A DNA stretch of 64,000 nucleotides. Source: Dorea sp. AF36-15AT. Lineage in GTDB: Bacteria > Bacillota > Clostridia > Lachnospirales > Lachnospiraceae. This document shows, piece after piece, positions 16,706 to 27,167 of this stretch. How positions within the stretch are numbered: the first letter of the stretch is position 1; each line of letters opens with the position of its first letter. Under the pieces are notes generated by a model. It searched no databases and had not been told where the DNA came from. It was given only the letters and a program-made list of their open reading frames with translations. The translations under genes were made by a program, and so were the position numbers. The stretch lies in contig NZ_QUDV01000006.1 in the NCBI RefSeq assembly GCF_003477705.1, positions 111,809 through 175,808 on the forward strand, written 5' to 3'.

Positions 16706-18031
16706 ATGATGAGAGAAAAGTATGAATCGCTTCCTCTGGCTACATTAAAAGAGCTTGCCAAAGCACGCGATATATCCGGTATATCAGGCATGAAGAAGGC
16801 ACAGCTTATAGAACGTATGCTGGAAGAAGATATTCGCGATAAAGAGCGTTCTGCTAATACCGGAGACCGGGACAAGCAGGAGATTCACGATATAGATAAG
16901 TTGGACAGCGGTGAGACGGCCAGCGGTATTCTGGAAGTAATGACGGAAGGCTTTGGATTCATCCGTTGTGAAAACTATCTGCCGGGAGAGAATGATGTAT
17001 ATGTATCGCCTTCACAGATCCGCAGATTTAATCTGAAGACGGGAGATATCCTGGAAGGTAATACGAGAATTAAGACACAGCAGGAGAAATTCAGTGCATT
17101 GTTGTATTTATCTAAAGTTAACGGTATTCATCCTGCAATTGCTGCCAAGAGACCAAACTTTGAAGATCTTACACCAATTTTTCCAAATAAGAGATTATCT
17201 CTTGAGACGGGAAAGACCAGCACTGCCATGCGTATCATGGATCTTATGTCTCCAATTGGTAAGGGCCAGCGAGGTATGATCGTATCGCCACCGAAAGCCG
17301 GTAAGACAACGCTTTTAAAACAGGTGGCATTGTCTGTGCGAAAGAATAATCCGGAAGTGCATATGCTGATTCTTCTGATTGATGAACGCCCGGAGGAAGT
17401 AACCGATATTAAGGAGGCAATTGAAGGAGCAAATGTGGAAGTAATCTATTCCACATTTGATGAATTGCCGGAGCATCACAAGCGGGTATCCGAGATGGTG
17501 ATTGAGCGTGCTAAGAGACTGGTAGAGCATGGTAAAGATGTTATGATTCTTCTGGATAGTATCACCAGACTTGCAAGAGCTTATAACCTGACGGTAGCAC
17601 CGTCTGGAAGAACGCTGTCCGGCGGTCTTGATCCGGCAGCACTTCATATGCCGAAGCGATTCTTCGGTGCAGCAAGAAATATGCGCGAAGGCGGAAGCCT
17701 GACCATTCTTGCAACAGCACTGGTAGATACGGGAAGCCGTATGGATGATGTGGTATATGAGGAATTTAAGGGAACCGGTAATATGGAGCTGGTGCTTGAC
17801 AGAAAGCTTTCTGAGAAGCGTATGTTCCCGGCAATCGATATTCCGAAGTCCGGAACCAGAAGAGAGGATCTGCTGTTGTCTCCGGAAGAGCTGGAAGCGG
17901 TAGATCATATGCGCAAGGCACTCAATGGAATGCGCTCTGACGAGGCAGTAGAGAATATCTTAAATATGTTCTCGAGAACCAGAAGTAATAAAGAATTAAT
18001 TCAAATGGTAAAAAAGACAAAATTAATCTAG
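16706..18031 (+). CDS. rho: Transcription termination factor Rho
   Basis: A 441-residue hexameric RNA helicase that ends transcription. Residues 1-45 are the Rho N-terminal helical domain ([21 protein letters not shown]), about 70-145 the cold-shock-like RNA-binding domain ([14 protein letters not shown]), and the rest the RecA-like ATPase with Walker A PPKAGKTT (195-202), a Q-loop region and the R-loop/secondary channel ([20 protein letters not shown]). The start could be the first or second Met. The long leader may allow autoregulation, as in other bacteria. Confidence 0.97.
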   Translation: MMREKYESLPLATLKELAKARDISGISGMKKAQLIERMLEEDIRDKERSANTGDRDKQEIHDIDKLDSGETASGILEVMTEGFGFIRCENYLPGENDVYVSPSQIRRFNLKTGDILEGNTRIKTQQEKFSALLYLSKVNGIHPAIAAKRPNFEDLTPIFPNKRLSLETGKTSTAMRIMDLMSPIGKGQRGMIVSPPKAGKTTLLKQVALSVRKNNPEVHMLILLIDERPEEVTDIKEAIEGANVEVIYSTFDELPEHHKRVSEMVIERAKRLVEHGKDVMILLDSITRLARAYNLTVAPSGRTLSGGLDPAALHMPKRFFGAARNMREGGSLTILATALVDTGSRMDDVVYEEFKGTGNMELVLDRKLSEKRMFPAIDIPKSGTRREDLLLSPEELEAVDHMRKALNGMRSDEAVENILNMFSRTRSNKELIQMVKKTKLI

Positions 18032-18057
18032 ACAATGTAAAAGTTTTATGATACAAT
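18029..18057 (+). promoter_or_regulatory. Predicted rpmE promoter
   Basis: TAGACA (18029-18034) and TACAAT (18052-18057) are 17 bases apart, with a TG at 18049-18050 giving an extended -10. It would let rpmE be transcribed separately from rho. Confidence 0.5.
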
Positions 18058-18126
18058 AAATAAGCTGTTTATGAAACGAAATAAAGTGCATTAAGCACGA
18101 CGATAATAAAGAAGAGGTGAAACGAA

Positions 18127-18327
18127 ATGAAAGAAGGAATACATCCAGCATATCATCAGGCAACTGTAACTTGTAACTGTGGTAACACTTTTGTAACAGG
18201 ATCTACAAGCGAAGATATCCACGTAGAAATCTGCTCTAAGTGCCACCCATTCTACACAGGACAGCAGAAAGCAACACAGGCTCGTGGTCGTGTAGACAAG
18301 TTCAACAAGAAATACGGATTAAAATAA
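18127..18327 (+). CDS. rpmE: 50S ribosomal protein L31, zinc-binding type
   Basis: A 66-residue L31 of the C+ type, with zinc ligands C16 and C18 (TCNCGN) and C36 and C39 ([10 protein letters not shown]). GAAGAGGTG precedes the ATG. The position after rho is classic for Firmicutes. A terminator follows. Confidence 0.97.
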   Translation: MKEGIHPAYHQATVTCNCGNTFVTGSTSEDIHVEICSKCHPFYTGQQKATQARGRVDKFNKKYGLK

Positions 18328-18342
18328 TCCAAGAAGGTAACG

Positions 18343-18372
18343 GGTTGAGATTTTACGGAATCTCAACCTTTT
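18343..18372 (+). terminator. Terminator after rpmE
   Basis: GGTTGAGATT (18343-18352) pairs with AATCTCAACC (18359-18368), followed by TTTTC. Confidence 0.85.
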
Positions 18373-18393
18373 CTATTATCAGGAGGACAATAT

Positions 18394-19332
18394 ATGAAAT
18401 CTTCAGGTATCGGCGGACAGGCTGTGATGGAAGGCATCATGATGAAGAATAAGGATGACTATGCAGTGGCAGTGCGGAAGCCGGATGGAGAGATTGTAGT
18501 GGATAAGCAGACATACCGCAGCATTGTTGGAAATCATAAGGCTCTGACTAGAATCCCATTTGTCAGAGGAGTGTTTAATTTTATCGACTCGATGATCATT
18601 GGTATGAAGACCTTGATGTTTTCAGCCTCCTTTTTTGAGGATGAGGAAGAAAAGAAGCCGATGACAGAGGCAGAACAGAAGAAGAAAGAAAAACAGGAAA
18701 GTGCGTTGATGACCGGGACAGTGATCGTGTCAATTGTATTTGCGGTTGCAATTTTTATGGTGTTACCGTACCTGTTGTCCGGCCTTTTGAAACGATGGAT
18801 TCCCTCTTATGGAGTTCGTACTGTAATCGAGGGTCTGGTGCGAATCGGCATTTTTATTTTGTATATACTGCTGATTTCCCGCATGGAAGATATTCAGCGT
18901 ACTTTTATGTACCATGGTGCAGAGCACAAGTGTATTAACTGTATTGAACACGGATTGCCATTGACAGTGGAAAATGTCAGAATCAGTTCCAGACAGCATA
19001 AGCGCTGTGGAACCAGTTTTCTGTTCTTTGTATTGATTATCAGTATCTGTCTTCTTTGTATTGTGAGGGTAGAAACGGTACTGATGCGTGTGGTGGTTCG
19101 TATCGCATTACTTCCGGTTATCGCAGGTATTTCCTATGAGATTCTGCGACTTGCAGGTAACAGTGACAATCCACTGATCAATCTGCTTAGTAAGCCAGGA
19201 CTTGCAATCCAGAAGCTTACGACAAAAGAACCGGATGACAGTATGATCGAGGTGGCTATTCAGGCAGTGGAAGCGGTATTCGACTGGAGAACTTATGAAG
19301 CAGAAAACTTTAACACTGAAACAATTATATAA
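18394..19332 (+). CDS. DUF1385 (YqhQ-family) membrane protein
   Basis: A 312-residue DUF1385 protein. The N-terminus SSGIGGQAVMEGIMMKNKDD and the central MYHGAEHKCINCIEHG are family hallmarks. About four to five membrane helices follow the soluble N-terminus (e.g. GTVIVSIVFAVAIFMVLPY; LFFVLIISICLLCIVRV), with a charged KKKEKQ stretch around residue 90. Its function is unknown; in Firmicutes it sits between rpmE and prmC-prfA. The 3' end overlaps prmC by 38 bases. Confidence 0.9.
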   Translation: MKSSGIGGQAVMEGIMMKNKDDYAVAVRKPDGEIVVDKQTYRSIVGNHKALTRIPFVRGVFNFIDSMIIGMKTLMFSASFFEDEEEKKPMTEAEQKKKEKQESALMTGTVIVSIVFAVAIFMVLPYLLSGLLKRWIPSYGVRTVIEGLVRIGIFILYILLISRMEDIQRTFMYHGAEHKCINCIEHGLPLTVENVRISSRQHKRCGTSFLFFVLIISICLLCIVRVETVLMRVVVRIALLPVIAGISYEILRLAGNSDNPLINLLSKPGLAIQKLTTKEPDDSMIEVAIQAVEAVFDWRTYEAENFNTETII

Positions 19333-20164
19333 GGTAGGAACAGTAAAACTGGCTGAGGAAGGAATTGAAGAATTCTCATTGGATGCATGGTATCTGTTGG
19401 AGTATGTCACAGGTGTCAGTAAGGCAATGTATTTTGCAGAGCCAGAGCGTGCTGTGTCTGAAGAAAATGCGGACAGGTATATAGATTGTATCAGACGGCG
19501 CGCAGCGCATATTCCATTGCAGCATATTACGGGTGAACAGGAATTCATGGGTTATCCGTTCTGTGTGAATGAACATGTGCTGATTCCGAGACAGGATACG
19601 GAGATTCTGGTAGAAGAAGCAATCCAGGTTATGCGTCCGAAGATGAAGGTCCTTGATATGTGTACTGGATCCGGATGTATTGTTCTCAGCATTCTGAAAA
19701 TGTGCAGAGAGAAATACTATATGACGGATCTTCAGGGGATCGGCGCAGATGTGTCAGAAGAAGCCTTGAAAGTGGCCAGAGAGAACGGCAGGCGGTTGGG
19801 AGTCCCGGTGACATGGATACAGAGTGATCTTTTTGCGAAGATACCGGAAGAGGGGAAGTATGACGTGATCGTGTCTAATCCACCGTATATTGAGACAGCT
19901 GTGATCGACACACTGCAGGAGGAAGTACGGCTTCATGATCCGTACATTGCACTGGATGGGAAAGAAGACGGTCTGTATTTCTATCGCAGGATCATTTCCG
20001 AAGCAGGTAAATATTTAAAACCGCAGGGGAAACTTATGTTTGAGATTGGCTGTGATCAGGCAGAGGCGGTTGAAGAACTTATGAAAAATGCCGGTTATGA
20101 ACAGATAACCGTAAAAAAAGACCTGGCAGGACTTGACCGGGTAGTGTATGGAACGTTACAATGA
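19295..20164 (+). CDS. prmC: Release factor glutamine methyltransferase
   Basis: A 289-residue PrmC/HemK that methylates the GGQ glutamine of release factors. The SAM-binding motif is DMCTGSGCI (121-129) and the catalytic motif NPPY is at 195-198. The N-terminal helical domain (1-90) contains PLQHITGEQEFMG. The ATG lies five bases after GGAG inside the end of the DUF1385 gene. Its substrate RF1 is encoded next. Confidence 0.95.
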   Translation: MKQKTLTLKQLYKVGTVKLAEEGIEEFSLDAWYLLEYVTGVSKAMYFAEPERAVSEENADRYIDCIRRRAAHIPLQHITGEQEFMGYPFCVNEHVLIPRQDTEILVEEAIQVMRPKMKVLDMCTGSGCIVLSILKMCREKYYMTDLQGIGADVSEEALKVARENGRRLGVPVTWIQSDLFAKIPEEGKYDVIVSNPPYIETAVIDTLQEEVRLHDPYIALDGKEDGLYFYRRIISEAGKYLKPQGKLMFEIGCDQAEAVEELMKNAGYEQITVKKDLAGLDRVVYGTLQ

Positions 20165-20207
20165 AATAATGTCAGGTGAGTAAGATCACCGATCAGGAGG
20201 TAAAAAG

Positions 20208-21281
20208 ATGTTTGATAAATTAGAAGATATCGTGCTTCGTCTGGAGGAAGTTTTGAACCAGCTTCAGGAGCCGGATGTAGCGAATGACCAGAATCGCTTC
20301 CGCAAGCTTATGAAAGAGCAGGCAGAACTGACTCCGATTGTTGAAGCATATAAGGAATATAAAGCGTGTAAGCAGAATATTGAAGACAGTCTGGAGCTTC
20401 TGAATGAAGAGTCCGATGAAGAGATGCGCGAGCTTGCAAAAGAAGAATTAAATGAATCCAAAGCGAGAGTAGAGGAGCTTGAGAATGAACTGAAGATTCT
20501 GCTTCTTCCTAAGGATCCTAATGATGATAAGAACGTTATCGTGGAGATCCGTGCAGGTGCAGGTGGAGATGAGGCGGCATTGTTTGCGGCAGAGATCTAC
20601 CGTATGTATGTACACTATGCAGAGAGCCGCAGATGGAAGGTAGAACTGGTTGAGTGCGAAGAGATCGGTATCGGTGGTATGAAGAATGTGACCTTTATGA
20701 TTGACGGTCAGGGTGCATATTCCGTTATGAAATATGAATCCGGTGTACACCGTGTACAGCGTGTGCCTGAGACAGAGTCCGGCGGACGTATTCATACATC
20801 TACAATCACAGTAGCAGTAATGCCTGAGGCAGAGGATGTAGATGTACAGATTGATGAGAAGGACATTCGTATTGATGTCATGCGTGCATCCGGTAATGGT
20901 GGACAGTGTGTCAATACCACAGACTCAGCAGTACGACTGACTCATTATCCTACGGGAATTGTAATCTATAGCCAGACAGAGAAGTCACAGCTGCAGAATA
21001 AAGAAAAGGCATTTGCATTACTGCGTGCCAAGTTATACGATCTGGAATGTCAGAAGCAGCACGATGCAGAGGCTGAGGCAAGAAAGAGCCAGATCGGCAC
21101 CGGAGACCGTTCTGAGAAGATTCGTACTTATAACTTCCCGCAGGGAAGAGTGACAGATCATCGTATTGGTCTGACCTTATATAAGCTTGATAAGATCATG
21201 AATGGAGATATCCAGGAGATTCTGGACGCATGTATCGCAGCAGATCAGGCAGCTAAGATAGCTTCTATGAATGAAGATTAA
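20208..21281 (+). CDS. prfA: Peptide chain release factor 1
   Basis: A 357-residue RF1. The codon-recognition tripeptide P-E-T is at 187-189 (RVPETESGG), which marks RF1 and not RF2, and the catalytic GGQ is at 231-233 ([17 protein letters not shown]). GGAGG precedes the ATG. The gene follows the prmC gene of its modifying enzyme, and a terminator follows. Confidence 0.97.
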   Translation: MFDKLEDIVLRLEEVLNQLQEPDVANDQNRFRKLMKEQAELTPIVEAYKEYKACKQNIEDSLELLNEESDEEMRELAKEELNESKARVEELENELKILLLPKDPNDDKNVIVEIRAGAGGDEAALFAAEIYRMYVHYAESRRWKVELVECEEIGIGGMKNVTFMIDGQGAYSVMKYESGVHRVQRVPETESGGRIHTSTITVAVMPEAEDVDVQIDEKDIRIDVMRASGNGGQCVNTTDSAVRLTHYPTGIVIYSQTEKSQLQNKEKAFALLRAKLYDLECQKQHDAEAEARKSQIGTGDRSEKIRTYNFPQGRVTDHRIGLTLYKLDKIMNGDIQEILDACIAADQAAKIASMNED

Positions 21282-21299
21282 TAAAATGAAGAATAAGTA

Positions 21300-21342
21300 A
21301 CAGGATGAATCAGAGTTAACCGTGGTTCGTCCTGTTCTTTTT
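21300..21342 (+). terminator. Terminator after prfA
   Basis: ACAGGATGAA (21300-21309) pairs with TTCGTCCTGT (21326-21335), followed by TCTTTTT. Confidence 0.8.
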
Positions 21343-21355
21343 GCGTTCGATTTGA

Positions 21356-21384
21356 TTGACAGCGTCACGGGAGTTCTATATAAT
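21356..21384 (+). promoter_or_regulatory. Consensus promoter of the 5'-nucleotidase gene
   Basis: TTGACA (21356-21361) and TATAAT (21379-21384) with a 17-base spacer is a perfect sigma-A consensus. Confidence 0.8.
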
Positions 21385-21446
21385 TTATAAATGGCATAGT
21401 GTCGAAAAAAGATTACTACAGTATGAAGAATTGGTAAGGGAGAATA

Positions 21447-23441
21447 ATGATGAGAAGACGAATTAAATCAGCTATGCTGATGATTATAATGGTATGTACT
21501 CTGTGTGTGAATTCTGTCGTGGCGGAGGCGGAGTCTGCGACAGATTCAGGCGACAGGGTGACTATATTATTTACACATGATATTCATTCCAGACTGGATG
21601 AATATAAGGCAAGCCAGGCAGACGGGGAGACTGAGATGATAGGCGGGCTTGCCAGAATTAAAACAGAGATTGACAGAGTAAAAGAGGAAGATCCGGCAGC
21701 ATTTGTATTTGATGCCGGAGATTTTTCTATGGGTACGCTCTATCAGACGATATATGAGACAGATGCGGCAGAGCTTACCATGCTTGGCAAGATTGGTGTG
21801 GAAGCAACTACTTTTGGCAATCATGAATTTGACTACCGTGCAGAGGGACTTTCCAATATGTTCCACAGTGCGTTACGTAATGCAGAAGAAGATGCCGAGC
21901 TTACATTGCCACAGTTCCTGATTGCGAACATCGATTGGAAAAAGAATAAATCCGATGATAATAAACTGATTCAGACAGCACTGGAAGATTATGGTAGTAA
22001 AGAATATACGGTGATTGAGCATGATGGTGTGCAGATTGGCGTGTTTGGTGTACTGGGAGAAGATGCAGCAGCCTGTGCGCCAGAGAGCGGTCTGGAATTT
22101 GACGATATTGTAGAGACTTCTAAACGTGTAGTAAAAGAACTGCAGAAGAAAGATGTAGATATGATTGTCTGTCTGTCTCACAGTGGAACCAATGAAGATG
22201 AAGATAAGTCTGAGGACGAGATTCTTGCGGAGAAAGTACCAGAGATTGATGTGATCATCAGCGGACATACACATACTACATTGGAACAGCCGATCATTCA
22301 TGGCAATACGGTGATCGCATCAGCAGGATGCTATGGAGCAAATCTTGGTGAGATGAGCCTTGTACCGGATGGTGATGGCAGATGGACATTGGAAGAATAT
22401 AAGTTAAAAGCAATGGATGGCACGGTAGAGAAGGATGCGGATATTGAAGCAGAACTTGCACAGTACCGCAGTGTGATTGATGAAGAATATCTGTCCAGAT
22501 TTGGATATACAATGAATCAGGTATTGGCAGAAAATGACGTGGCATTTGATTCAGTAGATGATATGTATGCAGAACACAGAGAGGCGGGACTTGGTAATCT
22601 GATATCTGACTCTTATATCTATGCAGTGAAGCAGGCAGAAGGTGAAGATTACGAGCCGGTGGATCTGGCAGTTGTAGCGACAGGTGTAATTCGTGATTCC
22701 TTCCCAAAGGGAGAAATTACGGTATCGGACGCATTTAATGTAAGCGCTCTTGGTATCGGAGCAGACCGTATTACAGGATATCCGCTGGTTAGTGTATATT
22801 TGACCGGAGCAGAACTTAAGACGGTAGCAGAGGTGGATGCTTCGGTGTCTTCGCTGATGAGTGCTGCACAGCTTTATCCAAGCGGTATGGCGTGGACATT
22901 TAACCCGCACCGCATGATTCTGAATAAAGTGACGGATGTGTATATGACGACTGATCAGGTAGGCAAGGAAGAGCCTTTAACACAGGAGAAGCTTGAGAAT
23001 ATTCAGGATGATAAGCTGTACCGTGTGGTATCGGGACTTTATTCTGCGCAGATGCTTGGCGCAGTAGAAGGACAGTCTAAGGGCATCCTTAAGATTACAC
23101 CGAAGAATGCAGATGGAGAGCCTATTACAGATTTTGAAAAGTATATTATCCACGATCAGAATGGCGCGGAAGTAAAAGAATGGTACGCACTGGCAAGCTA
23201 TCTTGAATCCTTCTCTGAAAACGATAAGGGTGTGTCTGTAGTACCTGAACGCTATGAGAAGACAGAGAACCGCAAGGTTATCAATGACAGCCGGAATCCG
23301 ATCGAGTTACTGAAACATCCGAATAAGATCGCATTGGTGATCTATGCTGTTATTCTGGTACTGATCCTGTTGATTGTATTGGTTGTCCGGATATGCTATA
23401 CTAAAATCCGTGCAAGAAAAAATAAGAAAGAGAATAAGTAA
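21447..23441 (+). CDS. Membrane-anchored 5'-nucleotidase/metallophosphoesterase (UshA-like)
   Basis: A 664-residue exported enzyme. The signal peptide spans about 1-27 (MLMIIMVCTLCVNSVVAEA). The calcineurin-like metallophosphoesterase domain (about 35-300) has metal motifs FTHDIHS, DAGDFSMGT, GNHEFDY and SGHTHTT; the 5'-nucleotidase C-terminal domain (about 345-600) contains LGNLISDSYIYAVKQAEG. A single C-terminal membrane helix (KIALVIYAVILVLILLIVLV) and a basic tail anchor it outside the membrane instead of an LPXTG motif. It would release phosphate from extracellular nucleotides. ATG 21450 has better spacing to AAGGGAG than 21447. Confidence 0.9.
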   Translation: MMRRRIKSAMLMIIMVCTLCVNSVVAEAESATDSGDRVTILFTHDIHSRLDEYKASQADGETEMIGGLARIKTEIDRVKEEDPAAFVFDAGDFSMGTLYQTIYETDAAELTMLGKIGVEATTFGNHEFDYRAEGLSNMFHSALRNAEEDAELTLPQFLIANIDWKKNKSDDNKLIQTALEDYGSKEYTVIEHDGVQIGVFGVLGEDAAACAPESGLEFDDIVETSKRVVKELQKKDVDMIVCLSHSGTNEDEDKSEDEILAEKVPEIDVIISGHTHTTLEQPIIHGNTVIASAGCYGANLGEMSLVPDGDGRWTLEEYKLKAMDGTVEKDADIEAELAQYRSVIDEEYLSRFGYTMNQVLAENDVAFDSVDDMYAEHREAGLGNLISDSYIYAVKQAEGEDYEPVDLAVVATGVIRDSFPKGEITVSDAFNVSALGIGADRITGYPLVSVYLTGAELKTVAEVDASVSSLMSAAQLYPSGMAWTFNPHRMILNKVTDVYMTTDQVGKEEPLTQEKLENIQDDKLYRVVSGLYSAQMLGAVEGQSKGILKITPKNADGEPITDFEKYIIHDQNGAEVKEWYALASYLESFSENDKGVSVVPERYEKTENRKVINDSRNPIELLKHPNKIALVIYAVILVLILLIVLVVRICYTKIRARKNKKENK

Positions 23442-23466
23442 GAAAAGTAATATAAGAAGGTAAGTT

Positions 23467-24402
23467 ATGATAGAGATAGGCTTTAAGAAGATAGAACTGG
23501 AAGATAAAGATCTCATCACACATTATTTCAAGCATCATACCAGCAGAAGCTGCGAGCGTACATTTGTGAATGTATATTTATGGGCGCGATTTTATCATGT
23601 GAAGTTTGCTGAGGTAGAACATACATTGGTATTCCGTACGGAGGATGAGGATGGATTCTCTTTTGCATACCCGGCGGGAGAACCGGAGAATGTTAAGAAA
23701 GCGCTGGATGTGTTGATGGTATATAGCAAGGAGCGGGGAGTTCCGTTCCTCATGTATACTGTGACACCGGATAATTTTGAATATCTGGAGAAATGGTATC
23801 CGGGAAGATTTGAGATTGAATATGTGGAAGGTGATGCAGATTATGTATATGAATCTGAGAAACTGGCCACACTTTCCGGCAAGAAGCTTCACAGCAAACG
23901 TAACCATGTTAATAAGTTTAAAATCGTATATGCAGACCGCTGGTCTTATGAACCGATCAGTGAGGATAATCTGGAAGAATGTGTACAGACAGGTTTGAAA
24001 TGGCGTAATGAAAATGGCTGTGAAGAGGATGAAGAGAAGAATGCAGAGCTTTGTGTGACGCTGAATTCCCTGCGACTCTTTAAAGAATTAGATCTGGTAG
24101 GTGGCGCATTAAGGGTGGATGGCAAGATCATAGCATTTACCATCGGAGAACCGCTTTCTGAAGATACATTTGTTGTGCACATTGAGAAGGCGCTGGGAGA
24201 GATCGAAGGCGCTTACACGATGATCAATCAGCAGTTTGTACAGCATGCCTGTATGGATTATAAATACGTGAACCGCGAAGAAGATACAGGTTCCGAAGGA
24301 CTCAGAAAAGCGAAACGATCTTACCGTCCGGCATTCATGGTAGAAAAGGGATGGGTAAGAGAAAAGACACAAGATGATCAGATACGGGAGGTAGAAGAAT
24401 GA
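23467..24402 (+). CDS. DUF2156 domain protein (GNAT-like, MprF C-terminal-like)
   Basis: A 311-residue cytosolic protein of the DUF2156 family, related to the aminoacyl-tRNA-dependent transferase domain of MprF. Characteristic segments are the N-terminal LEDKDLITHYFKHHTSRSCE with F-N-x-Y-L-W-like VNVYLWARFY, and KLATLSGKKLHSKRNHVNKF. It has no membrane part, so it is a stand-alone transferase-like protein of unknown substrate. Its stop overlaps the start of the aminotransferase gene by ATGA. Confidence 0.85.
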   Translation: MIEIGFKKIELEDKDLITHYFKHHTSRSCERTFVNVYLWARFYHVKFAEVEHTLVFRTEDEDGFSFAYPAGEPENVKKALDVLMVYSKERGVPFLMYTVTPDNFEYLEKWYPGRFEIEYVEGDADYVYESEKLATLSGKKLHSKRNHVNKFKIVYADRWSYEPISEDNLEECVQTGLKWRNENGCEEDEEKNAELCVTLNSLRLFKELDLVGGALRVDGKIIAFTIGEPLSEDTFVVHIEKALGEIEGAYTMINQQFVQHACMDYKYVNREEDTGSEGLRKAKRSYRPAFMVEKGWVREKTQDDQIREVEE

Positions 24403-25586
24403 TAGCAGAGAAAATGAAAGGCCTGGTAGCGAACAGTTCCGCTATTCGTGCCATGTTTGAAGAAGGTAACCGTCTGGCAGGTATTTACGGTGCTGAGAAT
24501 GTATTTGATTTCAGCCTGGGCAATCCAAATGTACCGGCTCCGGAGGCTGTAAAGAAGGCAATCGAAGATCTGGTTGAGAATGAGGATCCGTTGGTACTTC
24601 ATGGATACACCAACAGCAACAGTGGTTACGCAGATGTCCGCGAAGCGGTAGCAAAGTCTCTGAACGAACGTTTTGGTACAGCATTTGAGGGAAAGAATAT
24701 TATCATGACCGTAGGTGCAGCAGGAGGCCTGAATGTTATCCTGAAGACGATCATCAATGCAGGAGATGAGGTGCTGACATTTGCCCCATATTTCGGTGAA
24801 TACAGAGCCTATGTCAATAACTTTGACGGTGTACTGGTAGAGGTATCTCCGAATACCGTAGATTTTCAGCCGAAGTTGGATGAATTCGAGCAGAAGATCA
24901 CACCAAAGACAAAAGCAGTTATTGTGAATACACCGAACAATCCGACCGGTGTGGTATATTCTGAAGAGACCATTAAAAAGATGGCAGCTATTATGGAAGC
25001 AAAGCAGAAAGAGTATGGAACAGAGATTTTCCTTATTTCTGATGAGCCTTACCGTGAACTGGTATACGATGGAGCAGAGGTACCATATCTGACCAAGTAT
25101 TATGATAATACGATCGTAGGGTATTCTTACAGCAAATCCCTGTCATTGCCGGGTGAACGTATCGGATATCTGGTAATTCCGGATGAAGTGGCAGACAGCG
25201 AAGATATGCTTTCAGCAGCGAACGTAGCAAACCGGATCCTTGGATTCGTAAATGCACCGACCTTACAGCAGAAGATCGTAAAGGCGTGCCTGAATGAAAA
25301 GACGGATATTTCCTACTATGACAGAAACAGAGAAGCACTGTACAATGGCTTGAAAGAGTGTGGATTCGACTGCATTAAGCCAGAGGGAGCATTCTATCTG
25401 TTTGTGAAGTCGCCGGTTGAGAATGAAAAGGAATTCTGCGAAGCAGGTAAGAAATACAACATTCTGATGGTTCCGGGAAGTTCTTTTGCATGCCCGGGTT
25501 ATGTAAGACTGGCATATTGTGTATCTTATGAGACGATTGTAAATTCACTTCCGAAATTTGCTGAACTTGCGAAGGAGTACTTTTAG
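24399..25586 (+). CDS. Class I/II pyridoxal-phosphate aminotransferase
   Basis: A 395-residue fold-type I aminotransferase of the aspartate/aromatic aminotransferase class. The PLP lysine is K246 (GYSYSKSLSLPGERIGY); NTPNNPTG and SDEPYREL are the cofactor-binding segments. It is translationally coupled to the DUF2156 gene and followed four bases later by hisC. The exact amino donor is not predictable by eye. Confidence 0.9.
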   Translation: MIAEKMKGLVANSSAIRAMFEEGNRLAGIYGAENVFDFSLGNPNVPAPEAVKKAIEDLVENEDPLVLHGYTNSNSGYADVREAVAKSLNERFGTAFEGKNIIMTVGAAGGLNVILKTIINAGDEVLTFAPYFGEYRAYVNNFDGVLVEVSPNTVDFQPKLDEFEQKITPKTKAVIVNTPNNPTGVVYSEETIKKMAAIMEAKQKEYGTEIFLISDEPYRELVYDGAEVPYLTKYYDNTIVGYSYSKSLSLPGERIGYLVIPDEVADSEDMLSAANVANRILGFVNAPTLQQKIVKACLNEKTDISYYDRNREALYNGLKECGFDCIKPEGAFYLFVKSPVENEKEFCEAGKKYNILMVPGSSFACPGYVRLAYCVSYETIVNSLPKFAELAKEYF

Positions 25587-25589
25587 AAT

Positions 25590-26648
25590 ATGAAAGCATT
25601 TGAGAAGAATATACGAAAGGTAGAGCCGTACGTGCCGGGCGAGCAGCCTGGCCGTAGGGTGATCAAATTGAATACCAATGAGAATCCGTATCCGCCGGCA
25701 CCAGGCGTGCAGAAGGCAATGGAACAGATCAGTCCGGATAAGCTCCGGATGTATCCGGATCCGACAGCCAGTGTGCTGGTAGACAGCCTGGCAGAGTATT
25801 ATGGCGTGAATAAAGATCAGGTATTTGTTGGCGTGGGATCAGATGATGTACTGTCGATGTGTTTCCTGACGTTTTTTAATTCCGAGAAACCAATCCTGTT
25901 TCCGGACATTACCTATTCTTTCTACAAGGTGTGGGCAGATCTTTACCGGATTCCGTATATCTGTCCGAAGCTTATGGATGATTTCCGCATTCGCAAGGAA
26001 GACTATTATCAGGAGAATGGCGGCGTCATATTCCCGAATCCGAATGCACCGACCGGAATCTATGAAGGTCTTGAGTTTGTAGAAGATATCATTGCGCACA
26101 ATCAGGATGTGATCGTGATTGTAGATGAGGCATATATTGACTTTGCAGGAAAGTCTGCACTGGAACTGATCGATAAGTACGAGAATCTGATCGTGGTACA
26201 GACCTTTTCCAAATCCCGCTCTATGGCAGGAATGCGTATTGGATATGCCATCAGTAATCCGACGCTGATCAAATATCTGAATGATGCCAAATATTCATTT
26301 AATTCCTATACTATGAATCAGGCGGCGCTGGTATGTGGCGCGGAAGCTGTGAAGGATAAGGTATATTTTGAGAAGACCGTTCAGAAGATCGTAGAGACGA
26401 GAGCATGGTCTGTGGAACAGTTCAAAGAACTGGGATTTCAATGCCTGGATTCGCAGGCAAACTTCATATTTGTGATGCATCCGGAATATGATGCGAAAGA
26501 GATGTTTGAGGCATTGAAGAAAGAAGACATCTATGTAAGATTCTGGGGCAGTGAGCGCATTGAACAGTATATGCGTGTGACTGTGGGCACCAGAGAAGAG
26601 ATGGAAGCGTTGTTTGCTTTCCTGAGAAGATATATTAAAGGAGAATAA
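25590..26648 (+). CDS. hisC: Histidinol-phosphate aminotransferase
   Basis: A 352-residue HisC-type enzyme. N28-N30 region LNTNENPYPP is the HisC hallmark; other signatures are LRMYPDPTA, FPNPNAPTG, VDEAYIDF and the PLP lysine K208 in TFSKSRSMAGMRIGY. It would convert imidazole-acetol phosphate to histidinol phosphate in histidine synthesis, but isolated copies outside a his operon may also act on aromatic amino acids. No other his genes are in view. The length is normal. Confidence 0.9.
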   Translation: MKAFEKNIRKVEPYVPGEQPGRRVIKLNTNENPYPPAPGVQKAMEQISPDKLRMYPDPTASVLVDSLAEYYGVNKDQVFVGVGSDDVLSMCFLTFFNSEKPILFPDITYSFYKVWADLYRIPYICPKLMDDFRIRKEDYYQENGGVIFPNPNAPTGIYEGLEFVEDIIAHNQDVIVIVDEAYIDFAGKSALELIDKYENLIVVQTFSKSRSMAGMRIGYAISNPTLIKYLNDAKYSFNSYTMNQAALVCGAEAVKDKVYFEKTVQKIVETRAWSVEQFKELGFQCLDSQANFIFVMHPEYDAKEMFEALKKEDIYVRFWGSERIEQYMRVTVGTREEMEALFAFLRRYIKGE

Positions 26649-26650
26649 TT

Positions 26651-27163
26651 ATGACAGAGACACTTGTGCAGGGGATTATCCATGCATTGAGCGGTACATT
26701 GAGCAAAGAGGCAATTGTATTCGTGATCTCAATGATCCCGATTCTGGAGCTTCGAGGAGCACTTCTGGTGGCAGGACCTGTGCTTGGTGTACCGGTAGCA
26801 AAGGCAATTCCGCTTTGTGTAATCGGTAATATCGTTCCGGTGCCATTTATCCTGCTTCTGATCACACCAATCTTTACTTGGCTGAAAGGCACGAAGACCT
26901 TTAAACCGATGGTACACAGACTGGAAGCACGTGCCATGAGTAAGAGTGATCAGATTGAGAAATATGAGTTCTGGGGGCTGGTACTCTTTGTGGGAATTCC
27001 GCTTCCAGGTACAGGAGCGTGGACAGGATCGCTGATCGCAGCACTTCTGGGTGTGAAGTTCCGCAAAGCATTTCCGGCGGTTGTGCTTGGAATCTGTATG
27101 GCGACAGTGATTATGTGGTTTATTTCATATGTAATTTTAGGCGGTGTACATTTACTGGGGTAA
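26651..27163 (+). CDS. COG2426 small multidrug export-like membrane protein
   Basis: A 170-residue membrane protein of the COG2426/Sm_multidrug_ex family with four to five hydrophobic segments (e.g. AIPLCVIGNIVPVPFILLL; VVLGICMATVIMWFISYVIL) and the conserved PILELRGALLVAGPVLG. The ATG is nine bases after AAAGGAG. The export role in the family name is weakly supported. It lies between hisC and a MATE gene in the same orientation. Confidence 0.85.
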   Translation: MTETLVQGIIHALSGTLSKEAIVFVISMIPILELRGALLVAGPVLGVPVAKAIPLCVIGNIVPVPFILLLITPIFTWLKGTKTFKPMVHRLEARAMSKSDQIEKYEFWGLVLFVGIPLPGTGAWTGSLIAALLGVKFRKAFPAVVLGICMATVIMWFISYVILGGVHLLG

Positions 27164-27167
27164 TCAA